64,000 nucleotides of DNA, taken from the NCBI RefSeq assembly GCF_004345025.1, contig NZ_CP037745.1, positions 2,418,001 through 2,482,000 on the forward strand. The letters run 5' to 3'. The DNA comes from Rheinheimera sp. D18 (lineage in GTDB: Bacteria > Pseudomonadota > Gammaproteobacteria > Enterobacterales > Alteromonadaceae). This document shows positions 36,223 to 45,077 of this stretch, piece after piece. Within the stretch, counting starts at the first letter, position 1. Each line of letters starts with the position of its first letter. A program made the position numbers and the translations under genes. The notes below the pieces were generated by a model that was not told where the DNA came from, did no database searches, and saw only the letters and a program-made list of their open reading frames with translations.

Positions 36223-37842
36223 ATGGATATATTAAGACGTCTGTCTATCGCGAAGAAAATCTATCTAATCCCTATCATAGGCACGTTGAGTTTTGTTATT
36301 TACCTTGTTTTAGCCAGTATCACCGCACTTAATAACGTGACTACGTTAGAACAAACTCGCGATGTACAATTTCCTGTACTGCAAGCTGCACAAAGCTCAT
36401 TAGTATTACTAGAGCGGATAAAAGAGTCGCTAGCCAGTGCAGTTACCACCGGTGATGCTGAAGCCTTAACCGGTGCGGCCGGTTTTAGCAATAAACTACA
36501 TGAATCACTGAATCAAATTTCCCAGCTTAACCGCGCATACACTAGCGATATCAATACGATTAAACAAAGCTATGACGCCTATTACCAGGTGGCACATAAA
36601 GTGTCACAAGAAATGATTAATAACACCGCTGATTTTACTACTCTGGCACAGCGGTCAGAGAAAATGAACGCCAATTACGATACCACCACCGGTTTATTAA
36701 GCCAGTTTAGTCGTACTCGGTTAACGGAATTTACCACCGCTATCGACGCCGCTAGTGAGCAAGCCGGCACACTCATTACAGTTGGCATAGTCATGGGGCT
36801 CATTACCACATTAGTATTATTTGGTACTGCCTTTCCGGTAGCGCAAGGTATTAAAAATAGTTTGGGTAATATGATTAGCTCACTGCAAGATCTGGCTAAA
36901 GAAAATGGCGATCTTACCGTGCGTATCAACACCAGTAGCAAAGATGAATTAGGTGATTTAGCACACTGGTTTAATAGCTTTATGCAAAAGTTACAGCATC
37001 TGGTGAAAGACATCGTTAACACCGCAGTACCGCTGTCGGCATTAGCCAAAGATTTACGCGTATTAACCGATGACACCAATAAAACCATTGCGCAACAACG
37101 CAAAGCGGCAGATCAAGCCAAACACGCTGTTGATGATATGGGCGCAAGCGTAATGGCAGAAGTTAATAGTGCCAACGAAGCAGCAAAAGCGGCCAATCAA
37201 TCCAGCGACGCTGCCGAGCTAGGCCAAAAAACGGTTACGGCTACCGTAAAAAACATTCAACTATTAGCCGGCAACGTGCAAGAAGCGTCAGATGTCATTG
37301 TGCAACTAGAAAAAGATGCGAATCAAGTTGGTACTGTACTTAGTGTCATAAAAGGCATTGCCGAACAAACCAATTTATTGGCATTAAATGCGGCCATTGA
37401 AGCCGCGCGCGCTGGCGAGCAAGGCCGAGGTTTCGCGGTAGTGGCTGACGAAGTACGCACTTTGGCGTCACGTACACAAAAGTCGACTGAAGAAATTCAG
37501 CGTACTATTGAACAACTGCAATCAGCCGCGCGCTTAGCGGTGCAGAAAATGCAACAAAGCACTAATCAGGCTGGTAATAGCGTTGAGTCTGCGAACGAAG
37601 CCGGTAATGCACTGCAATTAATTACGCAAAGCATTACGCAAATTCGTTTAATGAATCAACAAATTGTCGACGCTACTGATGAACAACAAAAAATGACTAA
37701 TAATATTGTACAGCACGTTGACGATATTTTTACTAATACCGAACACAGCTCAGAAAGTGCAAACTACATTGCCACGGCAAGTAGTGAGTTAGCTTCGTTA
37801 GCGCAAAATCTAGAGAGTATTACCCGCTTATTCCGCGTTTAA
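36223..37842 (+). CDS. Methyl-accepting chemotaxis protein
   Basis: A 539-residue transmembrane chemoreceptor. The first helix lies at about 15-35 and the second at about 182-205. Between them is a periplasmic sensor of about 145 residues, probably a four-helix bundle with no recognised ligand pocket. A HAMP domain follows (about 206-258). The signalling tip is [20 protein letters not shown] near 385, then [20 protein letters not shown], the invariant hairpin. Ends in TRLFRV without the NWETF-like CheR/CheB tether. No che genes are nearby. A TATAAT at 36191 may be its -10. Confidence 0.93.
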   Translation: MDILRRLSIAKKIYLIPIIGTLSFVIYLVLASITALNNVTTLEQTRDVQFPVLQAAQSSLVLLERIKESLASAVTTGDAEALTGAAGFSNKLHESLNQISQLNRAYTSDINTIKQSYDAYYQVAHKVSQEMINNTADFTTLAQRSEKMNANYDTTTGLLSQFSRTRLTEFTTAIDAASEQAGTLITVGIVMGLITTLVLFGTAFPVAQGIKNSLGNMISSLQDLAKENGDLTVRINTSSKDELGDLAHWFNSFMQKLQHLVKDIVNTAVPLSALAKDLRVLTDDTNKTIAQQRKAADQAKHAVDDMGASVMAEVNSANEAAKAANQSSDAAELGQKTVTATVKNIQLLAGNVQEASDVIVQLEKDANQVGTVLSVIKGIAEQTNLLALNAAIEAARAGEQGRGFAVVADEVRTLASRTQKSTEEIQRTIEQLQSAARLAVQKMQQSTNQAGNSVESANEAGNALQLITQSITQIRLMNQQIVDATDEQQKMTNNIVQHVDDIFTNTEHSSESANYIATASSELASLAQNLESITRLFRV

Positions 37843-37860
37843 TTAGTCTTATTCAGCCAA

Positions 37861-37889
37861 CAAAAAGCCGGTTTAAAACCGGCTTTTTG
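37861..37889. terminator. Bidirectional terminator between the MCP and malic enzyme genes
   Basis: CAAAAAGCCGGTTT and AAACCGGCTTTTTG form a 14-base inverted repeat around one central A. It has T-runs in both directions and serves the two convergent genes. Confidence 0.9.
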
Positions 37890-37909
37890 TAATTGAACAG
37901 CAACACTTT

Positions 37910-39148
37910 TTAATAGTAGTTTTCTGGTAATGGAATGCGCGCTACACCCGAAGCAACCGCGGCTTCAGCTACGGCTTTGGCAACGCGTGGTAACAACCGT
38001 GGGTCCATTGGTTTAGGAATAATGTAGGTTTTGCCAAAACTTAGCGCATCCACCTTAGCTGCTGTTAATACTTCTTGCGGTACAGGTTCTTGCGCAATAG
38101 CACGAATTGCATTTACAGCTGCAATCTTCATTTCGTCATTAATCACTTTAGCCCGCACATCTAGCGCACCGCGGAAGATAAACGGGAAACACAGCACATT
38201 ATTAACCTGATTTGGGTAATCCGAGCGGCCTGTTGCCATAATAATGTCATTACGTGCTGCATGTGCCAGCTCAGGTTTAATTTCTGGATCTGGGTTAGAG
38301 CAAGCAAATACTACCGGATTAGCAGCCATTAACTTTAATGTTTCGGCGGGCAAAATATCTGGGCCTGACACACCAACAAAAACATCAGCCCCGGTCATTG
38401 CATCTTCTAACGTGCGCTTATCGGTGTTATTAGCAAACAACAACTTATACTGATTTAAATCATTACGTCGAGTATGAATAACACCCTTGGTATCAAGCAT
38501 ATAAATATGTTCGCGTTGTGCGCCACATTTAACTAATAATTCCATACAAGCGATAGCCGCGGCGCCAGCACCTAAGCAAACGATAATGGCATCTTTAATA
38601 TTCTTACCCTGAATTTGTAATGCGTTTAGCATGCCCGCGGCAGTAACAATGGCGGTGCCGTGTTGATCATCATGAAACACCGGAATATTGCAGCGTTTAA
38701 TCAGCTCTTTTTCAATTTCAAAACACTCAGGTGCTTTAATATCTTCTAAATTAATACCGCCAAAGGTGTCAGCAATATTGGCTACCGTATTAATAAACTC
38801 TTCTGTAGTGCGATGTGTTACTTCAATATCAATGGAGTCGATATTGGCAAAGCGTTTAAATAGTAAGGCTTTACCTTCCATTACCGGTTTAGATGCCATT
38901 GGCCCTAAATTACCTAAGCCTAATATTGCCGTACCATTAGTGATAACCGCAACCAAATTACCTTTACCGGTATATTTGTAAACATTATCAATATCGTTAG
39001 CAATTTCACGCACAGGTTCAGCCACACCAGGGCTATAGGCTAATGCCAAATCGGTTACTGTTTCAGCAGGCTTACTAATTTCAATACTAATTTTGCCGGG
39101 TTTAGGCTCGGCATGATAACGCAAGGCTTGTTCTTTGAAATCTGACAT
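37910..39148 (-). CDS. maeB: NAD(P)-dependent malic enzyme, short form
   Basis: A 412-residue decarboxylating malate dehydrogenase that gives pyruvate, CO2 and NAD(P)H. It starts with ALRYHAEPKPGKISIEISKP. The active site has VAVITNGTAILGLGNLGPMA-like VAVITNGTAILGLGNLGPMA (about residues 65-84), the metal-binding VFHDDQHGTAIVTAAG near 155 and the nucleotide fold IIVCLGAGAAAIA near 188. It lacks the C-terminal phosphotransacetylase-like domain of E. coli MaeB, so regulation by acetyl-CoA through that domain is not expected. Cofactor preference cannot be read with certainty. Single gene, downstream terminator shared with the MCP. Confidence 0.9.
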   Translation of the reverse strand: MSDFKEQALRYHAEPKPGKISIEISKPAETVTDLALAYSPGVAEPVREIANDIDNVYKYTGKGNLVAVITNGTAILGLGNLGPMASKPVMEGKALLFKRFANIDSIDIEVTHRTTEEFINTVANIADTFGGINLEDIKAPECFEIEKELIKRCNIPVFHDDQHGTAIVTAAGMLNALQIQGKNIKDAIIVCLGAGAAAIACMELLVKCGAQREHIYMLDTKGVIHTRRNDLNQYKLLFANNTDKRTLEDAMTGADVFVGVSGPDILPAETLKLMAANPVVFACSNPDPEIKPELAHAARNDIIMATGRSDYPNQVNNVLCFPFIFRGALDVRAKVINDEMKIAAVNAIRAIAQEPVPQEVLTAAKVDALSFGKTYIIPKPMDPRLLPRVAKAVAEAAVASGVARIPLPENYY

Positions 39149-39458
39149 CTATTGGGTTCCGCTGTTTGTTGTAAGGTGTGCCGCATAGTAATAATTAAGG
39201 TATTACGCATGAAGGTTGTCTATTCTAAAGACCTGTTACAGCGAAGAGAACCGGAATCGGTCTGATCGTACCAGCGCAAAATACGCTAACAAGCTATAAC
39301 ACTTTAGTAGTGGCCTATTTTGTTATAGCAAGTCAGACCAGTAGCAGCTATTTTTTCGCTAAATAGTGATTATTAATAACCGTAGAAACTAACCTGATTT
39401 TTAGGCACAAAAAAAGCACCTTACGGTGCTTTTTTCAGTTTGACGATAACTGAACCGA
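39149..39458. other. Intergenic gap between malic enzyme and rpmE
   Basis: This 310-base gap holds the rpmE terminator (39409-39435), a 9-base inverted repeat GCTATAACA (39293-39301) / TGTTATAGC (39321-39329) with 19 bases between, and presumably the malic enzyme promoter. I find no credible ORF or known RNA in it. Confidence 0.6.
39409..39435 (-). terminator. rpmE terminator
   Basis: AAAAAAGCACC, TTAC loop and GGTGCTTTTTT; on the minus strand seven T residues follow the stem. It lies 24 bases after the rpmE stop. Confidence 0.9.
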
Positions 39459-39671
39459 TTAACGGTTGCCCAGTACAGAGAAACGTTTTTTGAAGCGATC
39501 TACACGGCCGCCTACGTCTAACACTTTTTGCTTACCGGTATAGAACGGGTGGCAAGCTGAGCAAACGTCTAAGTGAATGTCTTTGCACAGTGCTGATTTT
39601 GTTTTGAATGCATTACCGCAAGTACAAGTTGCAGTAATTTCTTTATATTCTGGGTGAATACCTGGCTTCAT
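39459..39671 (-). CDS. rpmE: 50S ribosomal protein L31, zinc-binding type
   Basis: A 70-residue ribosomal protein. It has the zinc-ribbon cysteines of the C+ type: Cys16 and Cys18 in ATCTCGNAF, then [13 protein letters not shown] near 37-49. [20 protein letters not shown] is the family hallmark. The zinc-free paralogue that replaces it under zinc limitation is not in this window. In E. coli rpmE lies next to priA divergently, as here, and L31 represses its own mRNA. Confidence 0.97.
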   Translation of the reverse strand: MKPGIHPEYKEITATCTCGNAFKTKSALCKDIHLDVCSACHPFYTGKQKVLDVGGRVDRFKKRFSVLGNR

Positions 39672-39875
39672 GGGTTACCTCGTTAGGCCGCATCGCTATC
39701 CGGTCAATTCTTGCCAGACACCATACGTAATTACAGTTAATTTAGGGCGCGTAGCTTAATTGATAGCCGATTAAGTTGCAATAGTTGAAATAGCGAAGCG
39801 GATAAATTTTCTTTTACTTGGCATTTAACTAGCCTGTCCTTACACTTGGCAGCTGCGTTTAAAAGAGGTATTGCT

Positions 39876-42050
39876 GTGATTGTAGTACGCGTGGCACTGC
39901 CGGTGCCACTGAGGCAACATTTTGACTATCTTATCAATGCCGACCCAAAACCCCAGGTGGGTTGCCGAGTATTAGTCCCTTTTGGCAACCGTAAACTGAT
40001 CGGCATTATTTGGCAAATTGCGCCAACTGATAGCTTTGATGCCAGTAAACTAAAAGCCGTGCTTAGCTTGCTCGACACCAGCCCAGTACTTCCGCCATTA
40101 CTTTGCCAATTGCTAAGTTTCGCTGCTGACTATTACCATTATCCATTAGGTGAAGTGCTAATTAGTGCGCTACCCGCGTTGTTACGTGAAGGCCGAAATT
40201 TAAATGACTATCAACCCAAAGCCTATCAGTTAACCGATACAGGTAAGCTGCTCAACATCACGGCATTAAAGCGCGCACCGAAACAACACGCGCTATGGCA
40301 AGCATTACAGGCGCATCAGCTAACTGAATCGGTATTATTACAGCAGCATAGCCGCAGCACGTTAAAGCAATTACTAGAAAAGCAGTTAGTCGAAGAGTTA
40401 ATTGTGGCCCCCATCCCCTTTACACCACCAGAGACTGAAGCTACGGGGCTTAAATTAACGCCTTCGCAAGCACTAGCGGTAACTGCCGTTAATCACGCCA
40501 GCGGCCGTTTTGAGCGATTACTATTAGAAGGCGTTACTGGCTCGGGTAAAACGGAAGTGTACTTGCAAGCCATTGCCAGCTTATTGCTAAAGCAACAGCA
40601 AGTATTAGTCATAGTGCCAGAGATTGGTTTAACGCCACAAACCCTAGCCCGTTTTCAAGCGCGCTTTAACGTGCCAGTACTTTGTTGGCATTCAGCCCTT
40701 ACCGACAACGAACGCTTACATTGCTGGTTACAAGCCAGCACCGGCGCTGCCGCCATTATTATTGGCACGCGCTCGGCATTATTTTTACCATTTTGGCAGC
40801 TTGGTCTGATTATTATCGATGAAGAACATGACCAATCGCTAAAACAACAGGATGGCTTTCGTTATCATGCTCGCGATTTAGCGATTAAGCGCGCGGCACT
40901 GCAACATTGTCCTATTTTATTAGGCTCGGCAACACCGAGCTTAGAAAGCCTACACAATGCACTAAGCAAGCGCTTTATTCATCTGCCGCTACCCGACCGC
41001 GCCGCTGGCCAGGCCTTACCCAGCTTTGAGCTGGTTGATTTAAAGCAGCAAGTACTACAATTTGGTTTAGCTAGTCAAACCCTAGCGCAAATCAAGCAAC
41101 AGCTAACTCTCGGCTTACAAGTAATGTTATTTTTAAACCGGCGCGGCTTTGCCCCAGCACTCAGTTGCCAAGAATGCGGCTGGTTAACCGAATGTCAGCG
41201 CTGCAGTGCTTTTACTACCTATCATAAACAAAGCCGCCAGCTGGTATGTCACCATTGCGGCGCCAGCAAAGCTATTCCACGCCAGTGTGGCGGTTGTGGC
41301 AGCACTCAACTTAAACCGCTGGGCCAAGGCACTGAACAGCTTGAAGAAAATTTACAACTATTGTTTCCCGACATTGCCATCACCCGGCTTGATCGCGACA
41401 GCACCAGACGTAAAGGTGCATTACATCAGGCATTAGAAGATATTCACCAAACTGGTGCACGGCTGATTGTTGGTACGCAAATGCTGGCTAAAGGACATCA
41501 CTTTCCAAATGTGAGTTTAGTGGTCATCGTTGACGTAGATGGTGCATTGTATAGCAGCGATTTTCGCGCACCAGAACAACTGGCGCAACTGCTTACTCAG
41601 GTTGCCGGCCGCGCGGGCCGTGGCAGTAGCGGTGGTAAAGTGTTATTGCAAACGCAGTACCCCGAACATGCCCTGCTACAAGATATTATTCAAAACGGTT
41701 ACGCTTCTTTTGCTCGCAGCGCTTTGGCTGAACGTGAGCAAACTCGGCTACCCCCGTTTCAACACTTAGTGCTATTTAGCGCAGAAGCACATCAATCCAT
41801 CGATTGCCAACAATGGTTACAACAGGTGACCGACTTTATGCGGCAATATCCGGCACTGCAATTGCTGGGGCCTATTCCTGCGCCACTGGAACGCAGAGCC
41901 GGTAAATATCGCTGGCAGCTGCAACTTTATAGCGCAGGTAGAAACACAGTGCATCAAGCGTTAGACCAGCTATTACTGCAAATTGCCAGTTGGCCGCTAA
42001 GCCGAAAAGTGAAATGGCAACTCGACGTAGACCCAACTGATCTGACCTGA
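39876..42050 (+). CDS. priA: Primosomal replication restart helicase PriA
   Basis: A 724-residue 3'-5' helicase that reloads the replisome at stalled forks. Start set at GTG 39876 (MIVVRVALPVPLRQHFDYLI) since AGAGG lies 8 bases upstream and E. coli PriA begins alike; the longer frame needs a TTG start. N-terminal 3' DNA-binding domain, Walker A LLEGVTGSGKTEVYLQAI near 214, DEEH box IIDEEHDQS near 316, and two zinc sites from eight Cys near 433-480 (CQECGWLTECQRC, CHHCGA, CGGCGS). GRAGRGSSGGKVLLQTQYPE forms helicase motif VI. All are intact. Confidence 0.96.
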   Translation: MIVVRVALPVPLRQHFDYLINADPKPQVGCRVLVPFGNRKLIGIIWQIAPTDSFDASKLKAVLSLLDTSPVLPPLLCQLLSFAADYYHYPLGEVLISALPALLREGRNLNDYQPKAYQLTDTGKLLNITALKRAPKQHALWQALQAHQLTESVLLQQHSRSTLKQLLEKQLVEELIVAPIPFTPPETEATGLKLTPSQALAVTAVNHASGRFERLLLEGVTGSGKTEVYLQAIASLLLKQQQVLVIVPEIGLTPQTLARFQARFNVPVLCWHSALTDNERLHCWLQASTGAAAIIIGTRSALFLPFWQLGLIIIDEEHDQSLKQQDGFRYHARDLAIKRAALQHCPILLGSATPSLESLHNALSKRFIHLPLPDRAAGQALPSFELVDLKQQVLQFGLASQTLAQIKQQLTLGLQVMLFLNRRGFAPALSCQECGWLTECQRCSAFTTYHKQSRQLVCHHCGASKAIPRQCGGCGSTQLKPLGQGTEQLEENLQLLFPDIAITRLDRDSTRRKGALHQALEDIHQTGARLIVGTQMLAKGHHFPNVSLVVIVDVDGALYSSDFRAPEQLAQLLTQVAGRAGRGSSGGKVLLQTQYPEHALLQDIIQNGYASFARSALAEREQTRLPPFQHLVLFSAEAHQSIDCQQWLQQVTDFMRQYPALQLLGPIPAPLERRAGKYRWQLQLYSAGRNTVHQALDQLLLQIASWPLSRKVKWQLDVDPTDLT

Positions 42051-42128
42051 ACCCCAGCGTTGTGTTTCTTTTTTTAGCCAACCTTGTAGAATAGCCGTTT
42101 AATTACGCTGTAGCAGTATTACTACCTT

Positions 42129-42725
42129 ATGCCTCAAAAAGACTATATAAAAGCCAGCCGGCCAAAAGCTAAAGCCAAACCGGCAAACAAGCGCCCTGTG
42201 CGGCGCAATAGCAAAGCTAAACAGCCAGCACCGGCGAAGCCATGGCTATTATTAGTTGTTACTTTTTTACTGATTGGTGGCTTTATTTATTTTTTATGGT
42301 TTTTAAACCAGCAACCCGCTGGCACAACACCATCTGCGGTGATACCAACAAAAACACCGATTAAAGCACCGCCTAAAACGACAAAACCTAAAGATGAGCT
42401 ACCGGCCAAACCAACAGAAGAGCCGTACCAATATATTAAAGAATTAGAGAACAAAGAAGTAAAGGTTGAAGTTACTGAGCAGCAGGCTGGTGGCCCTTAT
42501 CAAATGCAGTGCGGCTCATTTAGAGTAGAGCAGCAAGCTGAAACCATGAAAGCGCAAATTGCCTTCGCTGGCTTTGCCTCACAAATTCGCCGCACAGAAG
42601 GTGCAAACGGTGTCTGGTATCGAGTTGTACTTGGTCCTTATACATCCAAACGTCAGGCCACCACCGATCGCAATCGCCTACGCCAACAGAGTATTAATAC
42701 TTGCCAAATCTGGAATTGGTCTTGA
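42129..42725 (+). CDS. ftsN: Cell division protein FtsN (SPOR domain)
   Basis: A 198-residue bitopic inner-membrane protein. The short cytosolic tail MPQKDYIKASRPKAKAKPAN resembles E. coli FtsN, whose Asp5 region binds FtsA. One membrane helix follows (about residues 38-58), then a Pro/Lys/Thr-rich spacer. A C-terminal SPOR domain (about 118-197, GGPYQMQCGSFRVEQQAETM and GVWYRVVLGPYTSKRQA) would bind bare glycan strands at the septum. It is much shorter than E. coli FtsN (319). The gene order priA-ftsN-hslV-hslU supports the name. Its stop codon overlaps a candidate heat-shock promoter for hslV. Confidence 0.87.
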   Translation: MPQKDYIKASRPKAKAKPANKRPVRRNSKAKQPAPAKPWLLLVVTFLLIGGFIYFLWFLNQQPAGTTPSAVIPTKTPIKAPPKTTKPKDELPAKPTEEPYQYIKELENKEVKVEVTEQQAGGPYQMQCGSFRVEQQAETMKAQIAFAGFASQIRRTEGANGVWYRVVLGPYTSKRQATTDRNRLRQQSINTCQIWNWS

Positions 42726-42749
42726 AATTTCGTTAACGCAGCCACACTT
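42721..42749 (+). promoter_or_regulatory. Candidate sigma-32 promoter for hslVU
   Basis: CTTGAA (42721-42726), a perfect sigma-32 -35, is followed after 15 bases by CCACACTT (42742-42749), 6/8 to CCCCATnT. It overlaps the ftsN stop codon. hslVU is a heat-shock operon in E. coli. A start near 42756 would give a leader of about 28 bases. Confidence 0.55.
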
Positions 42750-42750
42750 A

Positions 42751-42778
42751 AGCCCTAAGTTAATAACGCCATAGGGCT
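42751..42778 (+). promoter_or_regulatory. Inverted repeat covering the hslV ribosome-binding site
   Basis: AGCCCTA (42751-42757) can pair with TAGGGCT (42772-42778). The second arm includes AGGG (42773-42776), the only Shine-Dalgarno-like sequence, 7 bases before the hslV ATG. A transcript from upstream would hide the site; a transcript starting near 42756 would lack most of the first arm. Confidence 0.5.
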
Positions 42779-42783
42779 ATTTC

Positions 42784-43302
42784 ATGACTACTATTGTTTC
42801 TGTGCGCCGCGATGGCCATGTCGCCATTGGCGGTGATGGCCAAGTCTCTCTTGGTAACACTGTAATGAAGGGCAATGCCCGCAAAGTGCGCCGTCTTTAC
42901 AATAATAAAGTTATTGCCGGCTTTGCTGGCGGCACCGCCGACGCCTTCACCTTATTTGAACGCTTTGAAGCTAAATTAGAACTGCATCAGGGCCATTTAA
43001 TGCGCGCGGCCGTTGAACTCGCTAAAGACTGGCGCACCGACCGTATGTTGCGCAAGCTAGAAGCTTTACTCGCCGTAGCCGATGCTAACACCTCGCTAAT
43101 TATTACCGGTAATGGTGACGTAGTGCAGCCAGAGCAAGATTTAATTGCCATTGGCAGTGGCGGCCCCTACGCTCAAGCCGCAGCCACCGCCTTACTAAAC
43201 AACACTTCGCTGAGCGCGCGCGACATCGTCGAAAAAAGTCTGACTATTGCTGGTGATATCTGTGTTTACACTAATCACCATCAGACCATTGAAGAATTAT
43301 AA
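42784..43302 (+). CDS. hslV: ATP-dependent protease catalytic subunit HslV
   Basis: A 172-residue threonine protease of the proteasome-like HslUV (ClpYQ) complex. After Met removal the N-terminal nucleophile Thr2 is exposed ([20 protein letters not shown]). The Lys and Gly pattern [20 protein letters not shown] carries the catalytic Lys33-type residue. [17 protein letters not shown] is near 120. It is separated from hslU by 11 bases. The heat-shock-type control elements upstream are described separately. Confidence 0.97.
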   Translation: MTTIVSVRRDGHVAIGGDGQVSLGNTVMKGNARKVRRLYNNKVIAGFAGGTADAFTLFERFEAKLELHQGHLMRAAVELAKDWRTDRMLRKLEALLAVADANTSLIITGNGDVVQPEQDLIAIGSGGPYAQAAATALLNNTSLSARDIVEKSLTIAGDICVYTNHHQTIEEL

Positions 43303-43313
43303 GCAGGAAACGT

Positions 43314-44648
43314 ATGTCTGACATGACCCCAAGAGAAATTGTACACGAACTAGATCGGCATATTATTGGCCAAAATAAAGCCAAACGCGCGGTCGCTATT
43401 GCGCTGCGTAACCGCTGGCGCCGGATGCAACTTGACCCCGCACTGCGTCAGGAAGTTACGCCCAAAAACATTTTAATGATTGGCCCCACTGGCGTGGGTA
43501 AAACAGAAATTGCTCGGCGCTTAGCTAAGCTAGCCAACGCGCCCTTTATCAAGGTAGAAGCCACTAAATTTACCGAAGTAGGCTATGTTGGCAAAGAGGT
43601 TGAAAGCATTATTCGCGACCTAACCGACAGCGCGGTAAAAATGTTTCGTGAACAAGCCATCGCAAAAAATCGTTTTCGCGCCGAAGAAGCCGCAGAAGAG
43701 CGTATTTTAGATGTATTACTGCCTCCCGCGCGTGAAAATTGGGGGCAGACTGACAATAAACCGACTACAGATAACAGCACGCGGCAAACCTTTCGTAAAA
43801 AGCTGCGTGAAGGTCAATTAGACGATAAAGAAATTGAACTTGATTTAGCGCAGCCGAACATTGGTGTCGAAATTATGGCACCGCCAGGCATGGAGGAAAT
43901 GACATCGCAGTTACAAAGCATGTTTCAAAACCTGGGGAGTGAAAAAACTAAAAAGCGCAAACTAAAAATTAAAGATGCCCTGAAGCAATTAGTAGAAGAA
44001 GAAGCGGCTAAACTGGTTAACCCAGAAGAGCTTAAAGCCCAAGCCCTTGAAGCCGTTGAGCAAACCGGTATAGTATTTCTTGATGAAATAGACAAGATTT
44101 GTAAGCGTGGCGAAACCAGCGGCCCCGATGTATCGCGTGAAGGCGTACAGCGTGATTTACTACCCTTGATAGAGGGCTGCACCGTAAATACTAAGCACGG
44201 CATGGTAAAAACTGATCATATTTTATTTATTGCCTCTGGCGCATTTCAAATGAGTAAACCGTCAGATTTAGTGCCCGAGCTGCAAGGTCGTTTGCCAATA
44301 CGTGTAGAGTTAGAAGCGTTAAGTGCCGCTGATTTTGAACGTATTTTAACCGAACCTAAGGCTTCACTTACCGAGCAATCTATCGCCATGTTAGCCACTG
44401 AAGGCGTTAACTTAAGCTTTAGTGAAAGTGGCGTTAAAAGTTTAGCTGCTGCTGCTTGGCAGGTTAACGAAAGTACGGAAAACATTGGTGCCCGCCGCTT
44501 ATATACCGTAATGGAACGCTTGCTAGAAGAAATATCCTTTGACGCAGCCGACCATGCCGGTGAGCACATTGAAGTTGATGCCGCCTATGTAGAGCAGCAT
44601 TTAGGTGCGTTGGTTAAAGACGATGATTTAAGCCGGTTTATTTTATAA
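43314..44648 (+). CDS. hslU: HslU unfoldase ATPase subunit
   Basis: A 444-residue AAA+ ring ATPase that unfolds and feeds proteins to HslV. It starts with [20 protein letters not shown]. Walker A is [17 protein letters not shown] near 59-75, and the pore loop GYVG is in [12 protein letters not shown] near 88. Walker B is [11 protein letters not shown] near 250. An intermediate I-domain lies between (about 110-240), and sensor II is in [20 protein letters not shown] near 393. The C-terminal tail DLSRFIL docks into HslV. Its stop overlaps the next gene start. Confidence 0.97.
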   Translation: MSDMTPREIVHELDRHIIGQNKAKRAVAIALRNRWRRMQLDPALRQEVTPKNILMIGPTGVGKTEIARRLAKLANAPFIKVEATKFTEVGYVGKEVESIIRDLTDSAVKMFREQAIAKNRFRAEEAAEERILDVLLPPARENWGQTDNKPTTDNSTRQTFRKKLREGQLDDKEIELDLAQPNIGVEIMAPPGMEEMTSQLQSMFQNLGSEKTKKRKLKIKDALKQLVEEEAAKLVNPEELKAQALEAVEQTGIVFLDEIDKICKRGETSGPDVSREGVQRDLLPLIEGCTVNTKHGMVKTDHILFIASGAFQMSKPSDLVPELQGRLPIRVELEALSAADFERILTEPKASLTEQSIAMLATEGVNLSFSESGVKSLAAAAWQVNESTENIGARRLYTVMERLLEEISFDAADHAGEHIEVDAAYVEQHLGALVKDDDLSRFIL

Positions 44649-45052
44649 TGACGACTCACAGCACTGACAACCCAGCTAACAGTATTAACGTTAGTAAATT
44701 GCATTATCACCAGCAACGTCGTGAACTAGATGTTAGCTTTAATGATGGCAGCCATAGCTGTTTCAGTGCTGAGTTTTTACGCGTGTTTTCGCCATCGGCC
44801 GAGGTACGTGGCCATGGTAAACCTAAGCTGGTCACCAATAAAAGGCAGGTGGCCATTAGTAAGCTAATACCTGTGGGCCATTACGCTATAAAGCTTATAT
44901 TTGACGATAGCCACGACAGCGGCATTTACAGCTGGCAATATTTAAAACAACTCGCCGAGCAACAACCAGCGCTTTGGCAGCAGTATTTACAACAACTTAA
45001 TGCAGCTAATGCCAACCGTGATGGTTTAATTGCCGTTCGTATTCGCACGTAA
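44648..45052 (+). CDS. DUF971 (gamma-butyrobetaine hydroxylase N-terminal-like) protein
   Basis: A 134-residue stand-alone DUF971 domain. This fold is found at the N-terminus of gamma-butyrobetaine hydroxylase and in some iron-sulfur related proteins. Typical blocks are SKLHYHQQRRELDVSFNDGS, FSAEFLRVFSPSAEVRGHG and VGHYAIKLIFDDSHDSGIYS followed by WQYLKQL. The usual zinc cysteines of the hydroxylase version are not obvious. Its ATG overlaps the hslU stop (TAATG), so it is read with hslVU, an arrangement common in gammaproteobacteria. Function unknown. Confidence 0.85.
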   Translation: MTTHSTDNPANSINVSKLHYHQQRRELDVSFNDGSHSCFSAEFLRVFSPSAEVRGHGKPKLVTNKRQVAISKLIPVGHYAIKLIFDDSHDSGIYSWQYLKQLAEQQPALWQQYLQQLNAANANRDGLIAVRIRT

Positions 45053-45077
45053 CACCCTACAGCTGATAATAGCGGCC

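Noticed and set aside
39744..39800. tRNA-like start (GGGCGCGTAGCTTAATTGATAG) upstream of priA
   Set aside because: It looks like a D-arm, but there is no matching acceptor strand, anticodon stem or T-arm with GTTCRA. At most a chance likeness or a decayed fragment.
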